A DNA stretch of 47,435 nucleotides. It comes from Bacteroidales bacterium UBA6267 (GTDB taxonomy: Bacteria > Bacteroidota > Bacteroidia > Bacteroidales > UBA1556). Position numbers and translations under genes: made by a program. Shown piece after piece: positions 25,822 to 34,018 of this stretch. Below the pieces are notes generated by a model. The model was not told the DNA's origin. It saw only the letters and a list, made by a program, of their open reading frames with translations, and made no database searches. The DNA lies in NCBI GenBank assembly GCA_002440745.1, contig DJVB01000002.1, positions 1 to 47,435 of the forward strand. Reading direction: 5' to 3'. How positions within the stretch are numbered: position 1 is the first letter of the stretch; the number at the start of each line of letters is the position of its first letter.

Positions 25822-26904
25822 TTAATCGTCAACTCCAATAATATATCCTTCTATACCAACGATTTTATTCTTTTCGTACCAAGGACTTGCGGAAAGGGTG
25901 TGGTGTAAACGTTTTCCATCAGTTGTGTTACGGGAAAGTTTTACGCCGGTGATAGTTTTGCCACCAACTACTTGTTTAAAGATTTGCTCAACTACTTTTT
26001 TATCTTCTTCTGAACGATTCAAAGTATAATGTTTTCCAATTGGATCTTTGATTCCCGTTTGATCATAGAGTTCTTTCCATACATCGTTCACTTCAACATA
26101 GATTCCATTAGCATCAATTCGGAAATATCCTACTTTAGACTGAAGTAACTTTTTCTGGAAATCAATCATCATCGCATTAGTTCCGCTTAGCTCGCGACTC
26201 AAAACTTCATCGAAAGACTTTACGTCCTCATCACCACCGCTATCAATGATTTCTCTTCTGGAGCATTGCATAGCCATACGGATGTTTTCACGAACCACAA
26301 TTTCAGCTTCCTCGTCAGACATTTCTTCCCAACCGGTTATCATTGCTTTGATAGCGGATAATGGTTTATATCCTGTTGTAGTAAGATAAACGTGAACAAT
26401 GACAAAAGTGAGTAGCAAAAATGCGCCAATTACGTGGATATAAGCAATAGGACGGATTGCATAACCTTCGCCGGTTTTCAGAAATTCGTAGAACGCCAAA
26501 TATAAAACTCCGGTTGCTACCATCGTTGGTAAAATGATGAAGTTTAAACCAAAATAGGCTGCTCTTTGAAGAGGATTGAATTTGGTATAAACCGTTTTGT
26601 GAGTTGGGTGAGGTTTACCTTGGAAGATGCCTTTGATATAGTATTCCACTTGGTCCACAATCTGCTGACGCTTAGGCATATATTGCCGCCATTCGCCGGT
26701 TATAAACAACCAGAAGAAAATTAATATCAAGATAATCATATAAGTGTAGGCAGCATTATTATGTAATAAAACTGCTTTGTTGAATCCAAAGAGTTCAAAG
26801 CTCCCATGAACTTCAAATCCTGTGAGTGCCAGAAATAAGATGAGCAACGTTTGTGTCCAGTGCCAAAAGCGCTCAAACCTTCTATATATATATACTCTTT
26901 TCAT
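25822..26904 (-). CDS. Cytochrome b561-type membrane subunit fused to a PAS domain
   Basis: 360 residues. Residues 1-180 form a four-helix di-heme cytochrome b like PhsC or the hydrogenase cytochrome b: RFWHW (His15), LLHNNAAY (His48), YIHVIGAF (His157) and VIVHVYL (His171) are the likely heme ligands. A linker of about 60 charged residues leads to a C-terminal PAS domain (about 240-360): YFRIDANGIYVEVNDVW, then VVGGKTITGVKLSRNTTDGK and ASPWYEKNKIVGIEGYIIG. The partner is the octaheme cytochrome c 28 bases upstream, to which it would pass quinol electrons. A respiratory cytochrome b ending in a PAS domain is unusual and could sense redox state or bind a cofactor. Confidence 0.82.
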   Translation of the reverse strand: MKRVYIYRRFERFWHWTQTLLILFLALTGFEVHGSFELFGFNKAVLLHNNAAYTYMIILILIFFWLFITGEWRQYMPKRQQIVDQVEYYIKGIFQGKPHPTHKTVYTKFNPLQRAAYFGLNFIILPTMVATGVLYLAFYEFLKTGEGYAIRPIAYIHVIGAFLLLTFVIVHVYLTTTGYKPLSAIKAMITGWEEMSDEEAEIVVRENIRMAMQCSRREIIDSGGDEDVKSFDEVLSRELSGTNAMMIDFQKKLLQSKVGYFRIDANGIYVEVNDVWKELYDQTGIKDPIGKHYTLNRSEEDKKVVEQIFKQVVGGKTITGVKLSRNTTDGKRLHHTLSASPWYEKNKIVGIEGYIIGVDD

Positions 26905-26932
26905 AATATCTTTGTTTTATAGGTTTAACATT

Positions 26933-28507
26933 TTAGTTTTTAGCACGCATTCTTAAAATAGCATGACCCACAACTCCGAGGAAGGTTAGAATGATTAGAA
27001 TCAAACCACCAGCTTCAATAGCAATATGTCGGTCGCGACCAGGGATATACACCTTATTCAATCCTTCTAAAACGGAGTGTTTGCTATGACAATCTTCACA
27101 TTTTAACGAGGTTTCAGATGGTGTAACGGTATGGTTCAAAGGCCAGTAGGAGACTGTTTCAACAAAACCAAAACTTCCGCTATAAGGCATTCCAATAGCT
27201 TTCATTCCGTTGTTGATTGCTTTATCCCAGTCCCAATCTCCCCAAAGTGCTCCGGTTCCTTCTGCACCAAACGTGTTTACTTGAATCAAAGTCTTGTTTT
27301 TCAAGTCATAAGGTTGTTTTCCACGCATGATTTTTACAGGGAAAATCTTAGATGGGTTTTTAGGATCCATTGGTGTGATATTATCTGCATAAGAACCGTA
27401 TAACTTATTCATAACTAATGGTGATTCAGTGATTTTATCATCAAACATGTGAATCTTTGCATTTCCATTAAACCAGATATAATTTGGTTTTTGGTTCTTT
27501 ACATAAATCTGCTGTCCATGTTTTGTGTCGTCCAAAACTGTTGAATCGGGTGTAATATGTTTTTCATCAGCATAAACTTCTCCGTTTTTCTTTGTGGCAG
27601 CATTTGTCCAATCCCACCAAACAAAGGTATGTGCGTCAGTGGCATATTTTGTAATATGGCAAGTTTGACAGGCAATCTGGTTGAAATGCGAGTTTAAAGT
27701 TTTGGACTTGTGAGGCGCACTTGTGTGACACTCGGTGCAAGTTGCTCTGTTTTCGTTGGAGGTCGATGTGGTGTACATATTTCCGCGAATAGTGTGGTTT
27801 TGAGTAATATGGCATTTTGTACAGCTCATGTTTTTTCCTTTCGCATTCATGTGGACATCAAAATCCCTTTCGCAGTTATTGAGTTCTTTGCTCAAATCTC
27901 CGTGTTTTCCATTGTCTTTTCCTGCACCTTGATAATGGCAATGTCCGCAGTTTTGCTTGGTAGGATGTCCAACCTTCTGTGCAACAAGCTTTAAGTTCAC
28001 CTTAGGATCTGGTAAACCTTGGTAAGTCTTTTTGTACATTCTTGTGTTGTCGTGACAAACCAAACAGTCAATGTTTTTTGGGTTTTTAAAATCAAAACTA
28101 TTGTCGGTCCAACCGTAGCCGGCATGGCATTTTGAGCAATAATTCATGTTGGAGGTTACGCCGATACAAAAATTGTTAGGAACGTTCTTTTTCCCCAGAA
28201 TCACTTTGTCTCCGTTTATCAAAGTGTCGTGCTTTAGCCATTGCCAGTGTACACTTTTCATAAACTCTTGACCTCGGCCTGTATGACAGCCGAGACATGC
28301 TTCCGTAACTTCTTGTCCGGTTTTAAAATCTTTGTTTAGCTCTTCGAAACTGCTATGGTCTGCAGGCATCTTCTCCAGATCGGTTACAATAATCTCTTCA
28401 ATATTGAAGGGCATTGGCACTTTGTCCGGATTAATGAACCAAATGAGAGAGAAGATAACAATTTCAGGTATTATTATTACCAGAAATACTTGAATCAACT
28501 TTTTCAT
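26933..28507 (-). CDS. Octaheme cytochrome c, tetrathionate-reductase (OTR) family
   Basis: 524 residues with eight CxxCH heme motifs, at about 71-75, 124-128, 148-152, 187-191, 229-233, 257-261, 280-284 and 470-474. An N-terminal helix (8-26) and a C-terminal helix (about 498-515) would anchor it to the membrane, with the heme domain in the periplasm. The long gap between hemes 7 and 8 matches octaheme tetrathionate reductases. Members of that family reduce tetrathionate, and some also nitrite or hydroxylamine, so the true substrate is open. Adjacent cytochrome b is the expected electron donor, and the sulfur operon upstream favours a sulfur substrate. Confidence 0.85.
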   Translation of the reverse strand: MKKLIQVFLVIIIPEIVIFSLIWFINPDKVPMPFNIEEIIVTDLEKMPADHSSFEELNKDFKTGQEVTEACLGCHTGRGQEFMKSVHWQWLKHDTLINGDKVILGKKNVPNNFCIGVTSNMNYCSKCHAGYGWTDNSFDFKNPKNIDCLVCHDNTRMYKKTYQGLPDPKVNLKLVAQKVGHPTKQNCGHCHYQGAGKDNGKHGDLSKELNNCERDFDVHMNAKGKNMSCTKCHITQNHTIRGNMYTTSTSNENRATCTECHTSAPHKSKTLNSHFNQIACQTCHITKYATDAHTFVWWDWTNAATKKNGEVYADEKHITPDSTVLDDTKHGQQIYVKNQKPNYIWFNGNAKIHMFDDKITESPLVMNKLYGSYADNITPMDPKNPSKIFPVKIMRGKQPYDLKNKTLIQVNTFGAEGTGALWGDWDWDKAINNGMKAIGMPYSGSFGFVETVSYWPLNHTVTPSETSLKCEDCHSKHSVLEGLNKVYIPGRDRHIAIEAGGLILIILTFLGVVGHAILRMRAKN

Positions 28508-28922
28508 AAATCTTTGTTTTAGGTTTATATCGCTTAATAATTACAGAATATTTCTCTGTAGCAATGCAAAGTAAAGGATTTATATAGACTATTAAGAAAT
28601 GTTAAAACGCGAAGTGGTAAACTAATTTTCTGATATAAGTCATTTTTGTTATTGAAATAACAATAGATTATACGGTATATATAAAAAATAGGAAGTTTTA
28701 TAAACTACATAAAATCAATGATATATAAGATTATATTATTTAGAAAAAATATTAATACATATAATAATTTTTAAGACTCTACGAGCTAAGATATTGTTAA
28801 TTATATAACTATGAATTTAGATAAGTATTCAATTCTAAATAAGAATTATAAATTGAAATTCACAGAATAAAAAAAAGCTGTCCGATTATGGACAGCTTTG
28901 ATTTTATCGTTTTTGATGGCAA
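28508..28922 (-). promoter_or_regulatory. Control region of the octaheme cytochrome operon
   Basis: AT-rich, no gene. A -7-like TTACTTTG lies at 28567-28574 (minus strand, 7 of 8 to TAnnTTTG). A perfect palindrome, TTGTTATT-GA-AATAACAA, lies at 28646-28663, about 90 bases before the presumed transcription start. A nearly identical one precedes the molybdoenzyme operon at 36352-36369. The terminator of the upstream operon is at 28874-28899. Confidence 0.45.
28874..28899 (-). terminator. Rho-independent terminator of the sulfur operon
   Basis: AAAGCTGTCC (28874-28883) pairs perfectly with GGACAGCTTT (28890-28899), loop GATTAT. On the minus strand it is followed by a run of T. It stands 24 bases after the stop of the last rhodanese gene. 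Confidence 0.88.
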
Positions 28923-30032
28923 TTAATCACATACTTCGCGTGGATCCGGTTGCACAACTTCACGATGTTTGAAGCTTAGGTCGGGATGCGTTATTTTGTT
29001 TGATTTTGCTTCGACTACCTTTGATGGAGAAGTCCCCTCAACTATTTCGTAGTTGTGAACCTCCTCTGCTGCAACAAATCCATTCCAACCGTTAGAAATA
29101 GCCTCGCTATGTCCTATGGCATTATAACCATATCTCAAGCTGTATGCATCGTAACCCAAAATGCGTAAATACCCAACTAAAGCTGAGGAGCTTTGCCCTG
29201 TATAGCAATAAATTACAATCTTTTTATTGGTTGGTAAGGTGGATAAATCTGTTTGTGGTTTCATGCTGGTTTTTGGTCCATACCAAATTGCTCCTTTGAT
29301 GTGAACTTCATCGTAAATAGCTTTTGGCCAGTAGTTTACGATATAGTAATCCTCTAAATTCTCCACTAAGGTTTCAATGGTAACAGAATAATTATAATTG
29401 ATTTCCTCTTGAGCTCGTATCTCTAAAATCTCGCTAATGGTTTTACCTTTAGTTTTAATAACCGGATATTTTCCTGCTGACTTTTTCGGTTTATTTTCAT
29501 CAGTCAAATATTCCGAATATCTATTTCCAATTTTTTCTGTCCAATTGAATGCAAATTTAGAATTCCAAACCGACATTCCAAATTTTAATGCGTAAGCATT
29601 GCCATAACCAAGTGCTCGTAGAATGCTTACTACATAAGCTGAACCTTGCCCCGTATTGTCGATAATAACAATTTTTTCGTATTGAAAACTATTGAAGGTC
29701 TTGAGGAATGAAATTATATTTTCTCTATCAATATTTATCGCACCATCAATATGACCTGCAACATAATCTTCGTGATAACGAATGTCGAGCAAAAGATAGT
29801 TTATTTTATTGGCTTCAACTTCTTCGGCTTTTATCAAAAAAGGTGAAGCGGGGGAATTGATGTAATCGCCGCTTGCCTGAAAAAAATCAAGCAAGGCTTT
29901 GCTTTGATCGTCGATTTTAGGCATCTGCAATTCAACGATGTTCATGTCATTTTCGGGAGTAGTACAACTCCACATCACGCTGAACGACAGGCAAAAAGCC
30001 ATTCCGACAATGAATACCCGTTTAATTTTCAT
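28923..30032 (-). CDS. Tandem-rhodanese lipoprotein ending in Cys-Asp
   Basis: 369 residues. Lipobox VMWSC (Cys23) predicts a lipoprotein, probably facing the periplasm or outer membrane. Two rhodanese domains: residues about 65-170 (LLLDIRYHEDYVAGHIDGAIN), where the active-site loop is IIDNTGQGSAY with Asp125 in place of Cys, and about 225-320, where IVIYCYTGQSSSA retains Cys276. The chain ends REVCD, with a penultimate Cys368 like the next two proteins. Rhodaneses transfer sulfane sulfur via a cysteine persulfide. Here one active loop and one tail cysteine are available. Last gene of the operon, 36 bases after the preceding one. Confidence 0.82.
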   Translation of the reverse strand: MKIKRVFIVGMAFCLSFSVMWSCTTPENDMNIVELQMPKIDDQSKALLDFFQASGDYINSPASPFLIKAEEVEANKINYLLLDIRYHEDYVAGHIDGAINIDRENIISFLKTFNSFQYEKIVIIDNTGQGSAYVVSILRALGYGNAYALKFGMSVWNSKFAFNWTEKIGNRYSEYLTDENKPKKSAGKYPVIKTKGKTISEILEIRAQEEINYNYSVTIETLVENLEDYYIVNYWPKAIYDEVHIKGAIWYGPKTSMKPQTDLSTLPTNKKIVIYCYTGQSSSALVGYLRILGYDAYSLRYGYNAIGHSEAISNGWNGFVAAEEVHNYEIVEGTSPSKVVEAKSNKITHPDLSFKHREVVQPDPREVCD

Positions 30033-30068
30033 AATATTTCTTTTTAAAAATAAATAAAATTTTAAATC

Positions 30069-30674
30069 CTAATCGCAACCACCACCTGCTGCCTCGGTTT
30101 TCTTTCCTGACGTAATTGGTTTATATGTTTGGGCAGGAGCTTTGACCGGAGAATTACCCGATTTTCCGGCTTTAACCAATTCTGCAAAATCATATTTCTG
30201 TGTTTCAGGATTGAAGTTAGCCGATTGAACATGATAGTTATCTAAAATATGCTCTTTGATAAAGTCGTAATTACCGTGAACAATAAAGAAATTGCGAACG
30301 CCAATTTGCTGAAGAATAAAACCAGCAAAGACTACTTCCTCTGTAGAGCTTCCATAAAGAATATTTATGGCGTCTTTTTCAAGAAAAGTCCGGCAATTAT
30401 TGTTTTTGGTGATACTCGAGAATGGAATATTTATAGCTCCATCGATATGTCCTGCATCAAATTCTAAGGGTGATCGCAAATCGACAAAGGTGTATTTCAG
30501 ACTGCTGTCCTTAACATATAAAATGTCGGCCAACATGTGAGGAGTTATGATATTAGTTTGATGATTTGCTGCTATCAATGCCTCCTTTGGAGATAGTACA
30601 AAACGCTTTTTAGGGTCAACCTTACATGATGTGATTGCCAAAGCTAAAACTGCTATTACGATAATACTTTTCAT
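30069..30674 (-). CDS. Degenerate rhodanese lipoprotein with C-terminal GGGCD arm
   Basis: 201 residues from ATG 30674; the longer frame from 30695 would overlap the upstream gene and hide the lipoprotein signal (MKSIIVIAVLALAITSC, Cys17). One rhodanese fold at about 45-150 (YTFVDLRSPLEFDAGHIDGAIN). The active-site loop reads NILYGSSTEEV, with Gly108 where the catalytic Cys belongs. A flexible, Pro/Lys-rich linker leads to the last residues AAGGGCD. The only Cys near a mobile end is Cys200. This resembles in design the GGCGG swinging arm of the sulfur carrier SoxY, though it is not homologous as far as I can see. Follows the next rhodanese gene with 11 bases between. Confidence 0.8.
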   Translation of the reverse strand: MKSIIVIAVLALAITSCKVDPKKRFVLSPKEALIAANHQTNIITPHMLADILYVKDSSLKYTFVDLRSPLEFDAGHIDGAINIPFSSITKNNNCRTFLEKDAINILYGSSTEEVVFAGFILQQIGVRNFFIVHGNYDFIKEHILDNYHVQSANFNPETQKYDFAELVKAGKSGNSPVKAPAQTYKPITSGKKTEAAGGGCD

Positions 30675-30685
30675 ATCTTGTCGGT

Positions 30686-31312
30686 TTAATCGCATCCTCC
30701 ACCGGCAGCTTCTTTTTTCTTGCCTTTTGCCGGTGCTGGAGCTATGTTTTTAACTTCTTTATTTTCATCAACTACCGAAGTCCCTACAAAATAAGAACTT
30801 GCTGCCCTTCTAAAATTGTATTTTACAAATTCAGCATTAACCGCAGTTTGCTTAGGTTTTGTAGGTCTGAGAATGGTTTCGGCCCAATAATTCAATCCTC
30901 CTTGGAGTATGTAATTATTCTTATACCCCATTCTTGTGCAAATCATCCAAGCTTTAGCCGAGAGATCTGAGGAGTTGGAAAAAAACACATTGGTATAGGT
31001 CTTTTGATCCAAAACCGCTTTGTATTGCTCATCTAACAAATTTTCGATGGGGATATTAATTGCTCCGGGCAGACTGTAAAGGTCGAATTCGGCTTTTCGT
31101 CTTAGGTCAATCAAAACAATGGATGGGTCGTTATTCATAATCCGTTTGGCCAACTCATCAGTAGTTATAAATTTATCCGCACTTAGCGTTAAATCTATTA
31201 ATTGACATGGGGTTAATCGCTCATTTACATGCCGTTTGACATCATCTAATGTGAATGCCCAAACTGCACCAACGAGTAAAACAACCACGATAAATATTTC
31301 AAATTTCTTCAT
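30686..31312 (-). CDS. Degenerate exported rhodanese with C-terminal GGGCD arm
   Basis: 208 residues with an N-terminal hydrophobic segment (residues 5-20, no lipobox; either cleaved after VWA or kept as an anchor). One rhodanese fold at about 50-150 (IVLIDLRRKAEFDLYSLPGAIN). The catalytic loop reads NVFFSNSSDLSAKA, Ser112 replacing Cys. An extra Cys36 sits in the N-terminal region. The C-terminal linker is rich in Ala, Pro and Lys and ends AAGGGCD, the same as the neighbouring lipoprotein. It lies 11 bases downstream of the YeeE half gene, so sulfur brought or released by the transporter is a plausible substrate. Confidence 0.8.
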   Translation of the reverse strand: MKKFEIFIVVVLLVGAVWAFTLDDVKRHVNERLTPCQLIDLTLSADKFITTDELAKRIMNNDPSIVLIDLRRKAEFDLYSLPGAINIPIENLLDEQYKAVLDQKTYTNVFFSNSSDLSAKAWMICTRMGYKNNYILQGGLNYWAETILRPTKPKQTAVNAEFVKYNFRRAASSYFVGTSVVDENKEVKNIAPAPAKGKKKEAAGGGCD

Positions 31313-31323
31313 GGCATATCGTA

Positions 31324-31926
31324 TTAAAGTTTAAAATCACGTTTCGAGGTAACACGTTGCTGAATTATCGTCACAACATAGAATGCTATAGCTGCAACAA
31401 CAGTCAGTAGAAAAATGAATAAGCCTTGGCTAATCCCTATCCATTCAGCGATATTCACTTCACCCATTGCACCACTTTGGCGAAGGTTCATCCATAGCGA
31501 CTCATAAGTGAATGCGTAGAAAAAGATTCCAATGATGGCGCCTCCTACAAAAACAATGGCATCTAATTTACCGGTGGCAGCAGCACATATACTTGTTCCC
31601 GGGCAAAAACCGCCAATAATAAATCCAAAGGCCATGATGAATCCACCAACTAAGGTTGGAATCCAATAAGTTTGGGGATAAAAAATCTCTTTAATATCCA
31701 TATAACCGTAGTAGCTCAATAGATAAATTCCGATTGCTGCAGTGATTGCTGCCGAAAAGAATACCTTAAGTACTACAAAGTCATAACCATAGAAAACTCC
31801 TGCAAGTTTACGAGTGTTAGTAAAACCGGCAGCTTCTAACAGGAAGCCAAATCCGATGCCGATAAAAAAGGCCAGCAATAAATTCAGCTCTTCACCTATA
31901 ATATTTGTTGGAAATAATGGTCCCAT
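31324..31926 (-). CDS. YeeE/YedE-type sulfur transporter half, second subunit
   Basis: 200 residues, about five to six helices. The family signature is visible around the conserved Cys: GFIIGGFCPGTSICAAATGKLDA (near 99-121). YeeE/YedE (TsuA) proteins move thiosulfate or related sulfur species across the inner membrane. Here the transporter is split over two adjacent genes. Spaced 15 bases from its partner and 11 from the rhodanese downstream. Confidence 0.85.
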   Translation of the reverse strand: MGPLFPTNIIGEELNLLLAFFIGIGFGFLLEAAGFTNTRKLAGVFYGYDFVVLKVFFSAAITAAIGIYLLSYYGYMDIKEIFYPQTYWIPTLVGGFIMAFGFIIGGFCPGTSICAAATGKLDAIVFVGGAIIGIFFYAFTYESLWMNLRQSGAMGEVNIAEWIGISQGLFIFLLTVVAAIAFYVVTIIQQRVTSKRDFKL

Positions 31927-31941
31927 AATCTTTTGTTTTAT

Positions 31942-32460
31942 TTAAATCCATAATTTTCTGAAAAAGTAGGCAATCAGATAACCACCGCCAAAGATGGCAA
32001 TTAATCCAATAAAGCCGGAAAGTGAAAGCACGCTCATTCCCGACATAACCATTCCTGATGTGCAACCGCGTCCTAATTGCGACCCGATTCCAAAGAGTAA
32101 TCCGCCTGAAGCAGCAGCTATTAAGCGGGTTTTGTTGGTAATATGTGGGGGCTTAACAATCTCAGAACCAAGACGGCCAAAAATTGCTGCAGAAAGAATT
32201 GCCCCTGCAATAACTCCCAAAACTTCAAAAATCAACCAGGTTTTAATCGGAACACTGTCAGGGGAGGAAACATAACGCTTGAAAAATTCTGCTTCCTTTG
32301 CATAATCATGAGCAACAACATCTGTTGCCGCAACCACGGTAGTTTTCAATGCCCCGCTTGCTCCTAAACCTTCTCCACTGAAAAAGTAGGCCGCAATCAT
32401 AAATAGCCCGATTAAAAAGCCGGCTAAATAGGGGTTCATATATTTTTTGCTTCTATCCAT
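31942..32460 (-). CDS. YeeE/YedE-type sulfur transporter half, first subunit
   Basis: 172 residues, about four to five helices. GSQLGRGCTSGMVMSGMSVLSLSGF near 125-150 is the conserved YeeE/YedE Cys motif. It pairs with the next gene to form a full transporter, as split YeeE genes do in many bacteria. Residues 45-65 form a soluble loop. It lies 11 bases after the NrfD-like gene, so it is co-transcribed with the molybdoenzyme. Confidence 0.85.
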   Translation of the reverse strand: MDRSKKYMNPYLAGFLIGLFMIAAYFFSGEGLGASGALKTTVVAATDVVAHDYAKEAEFFKRYVSSPDSVPIKTWLIFEVLGVIAGAILSAAIFGRLGSEIVKPPHITNKTRLIAAASGGLLFGIGSQLGRGCTSGMVMSGMSVLSLSGFIGLIAIFGGGYLIAYFFRKLWI

Positions 32461-32471
32461 AATTTCTTGTT

Positions 32472-33473
32472 TTATAATATATTATAACTTGAAAACTGAC
32501 CTGCATAAACCATTATATATCGGAAAGCTAAACCTCCGGATAAAATAAACAGAGCCGGTAGCCATGATGGAATTTTGTAGTGATTTAGTTCTAAAATCTC
32601 TAAAATTGCCGGAAATACCAAGCCTAAACCCATTACTCCAACCCAGAATATGGACGTGTAAGGCCCGCCTAAGAAAAGCATAGCAGTGTCATATTGTACT
32701 AATGGACCTGCTTTCATTCCCATGAAAAGATGGATTATCAGGAATATTTCGACAGAAATTAAAATTAAATCTAATTTGGAAAACAAACGTTTTTCATCAT
32801 GATTTTTCGACATCCACATTAATAGTGCGGCACCTGTCGAGACACCACTTGTCAGAAATAAAGGTCCTAAAATGGCTGTATTCCAAAGTGGTCGAGCATT
32901 GAAGGCGCTTAGAAGTATTCCTGTGTAAACCCCCAGAATTAGAGAAAGAACAATAGTAATGTATGCCATGGGTTTTTGATAGGTTTTGGCCAAACCAATG
33001 AAAAAGCGAACAATTCCAAATTTATTAGCCATTTTATCAATCCAATTCAACAGGCCAAGCAATCGACAAGCGGGATTACGCTCAGAAAGATAATCAATGA
33101 TATCTCTCATATAAATCAAGGGCCAAAGAATGGCAGGAATCATAATAAAGGTCAAAGTCCAAGCTCCCCACGACATCGGTGATTCAATCCGGAAATTGAG
33201 CAATAGCTGCCAGAAGTAAAGTTTATGATGTAGGTCATAAACTAAGAGAATTAAGCCAAAGCTAATAATGACAGGCGGTATCAGGGTGCTTACCTTTGCT
33301 GTCATAGGATATTTGTCGGCTTTTCCCATTAGGAAAAAGAAGTTGGCAAATATCAGAATAGCTGCTGCCAATCCTCCCAGAAATAGATAAATTGCAATCG
33401 GGCCTCCCCACAGATTTAAATATGGGTCGATATGCTCGATATGTCTTCCACTCACAAATAATTCTTCAGTCAT
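32472..33473 (-). CDS. NrfD/PsrC-like membrane quinol-interacting subunit
   Basis: 333 residues, eight or nine membrane helices, with the NrfD family character seen in IDPYLNLWGGPIAIYLFLGGLAAAI and LFLTSGVSTGAALLMW. In PsrABC it anchors the catalytic subunits and exchanges electrons with the quinone pool. It contains no heme ligand pattern. Eight bases after the ferredoxin subunit gene. Confidence 0.88.
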   Translation of the reverse strand: MTEELFVSGRHIEHIDPYLNLWGGPIAIYLFLGGLAAAILIFANFFFLMGKADKYPMTAKVSTLIPPVIISFGLILLVYDLHHKLYFWQLLLNFRIESPMSWGAWTLTFIMIPAILWPLIYMRDIIDYLSERNPACRLLGLLNWIDKMANKFGIVRFFIGLAKTYQKPMAYITIVLSLILGVYTGILLSAFNARPLWNTAILGPLFLTSGVSTGAALLMWMSKNHDEKRLFSKLDLILISVEIFLIIHLFMGMKAGPLVQYDTAMLFLGGPYTSIFWVGVMGLGLVFPAILEILELNHYKIPSWLPALFILSGGLAFRYIMVYAGQFSSYNIL

Positions 33474-33481
33474 AACATTAA

Positions 33482-34018
33482 TTATTTAAGGAAATACAAT
33501 TGTGGTTTTGTTCCGGCTTCAGGAGCCAATACATACCATTCGTTATTTTTCAAAGCTATAGATACAGGACTTTTAGCATCGTCTAAATCACCAAAAATCA
33601 ACGCATCAGTAGGACAAACTGCCACACATGCTGTGTCTTGGCCTAAAGCTACTCGATGGTCGCAGAAGGTACACTTATCAATATAACCTTCAGGATGTAC
33701 AAATCGAGCGTTATAAGGACAAGATACTATGCAAGCTCCGCATCCGATACATTCGTTCGGGGTAACTTTTACGATTCCTCCTTCAATTACGTGACTTGCT
33801 CCGGTTGGGCATGTTCTTACGCAAGGGGTATTGTCGCAATGATTGCATCGCTCTGATTTAAAGTGCATCTGAACGGTATCCGGGTATGTACCCTGAACTG
33901 CTTCCACAATCCAGTCGCGGCAATAGCCGATAGGTACGTCATTTTCTGTTTGACACGCTACGACGCAATCGCCGCAACCTACGCATTTGCGTGTGTCCAT
34001 TGCCATGGCATATCTCAT
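33482..34018 (-). CDS. Four-cluster ferredoxin subunit, PsrB/DmsB-like
   Basis: 178 residues with sixteen Cys in four [4Fe-4S] groups: CVGCGDCVVAC at 12-22, CNHCDNTPCVRTC near 58-70, CIGCGACIVSCP, and CTFCDHRV with CVAVCP. It relays electrons between the molybdenum site and the membrane subunit. It overlaps the catalytic gene by four bases (ATGA), indicating coupled translation. Exported as a complex with the Tat-signal protein. Confidence 0.9.
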   Translation of the reverse strand: MRYAMAMDTRKCVGCGDCVVACQTENDVPIGYCRDWIVEAVQGTYPDTVQMHFKSERCNHCDNTPCVRTCPTGASHVIEGGIVKVTPNECIGCGACIVSCPYNARFVHPEGYIDKCTFCDHRVALGQDTACVAVCPTDALIFGDLDDAKSPVSIALKNNEWYVLAPEAGTKPQLYFLK

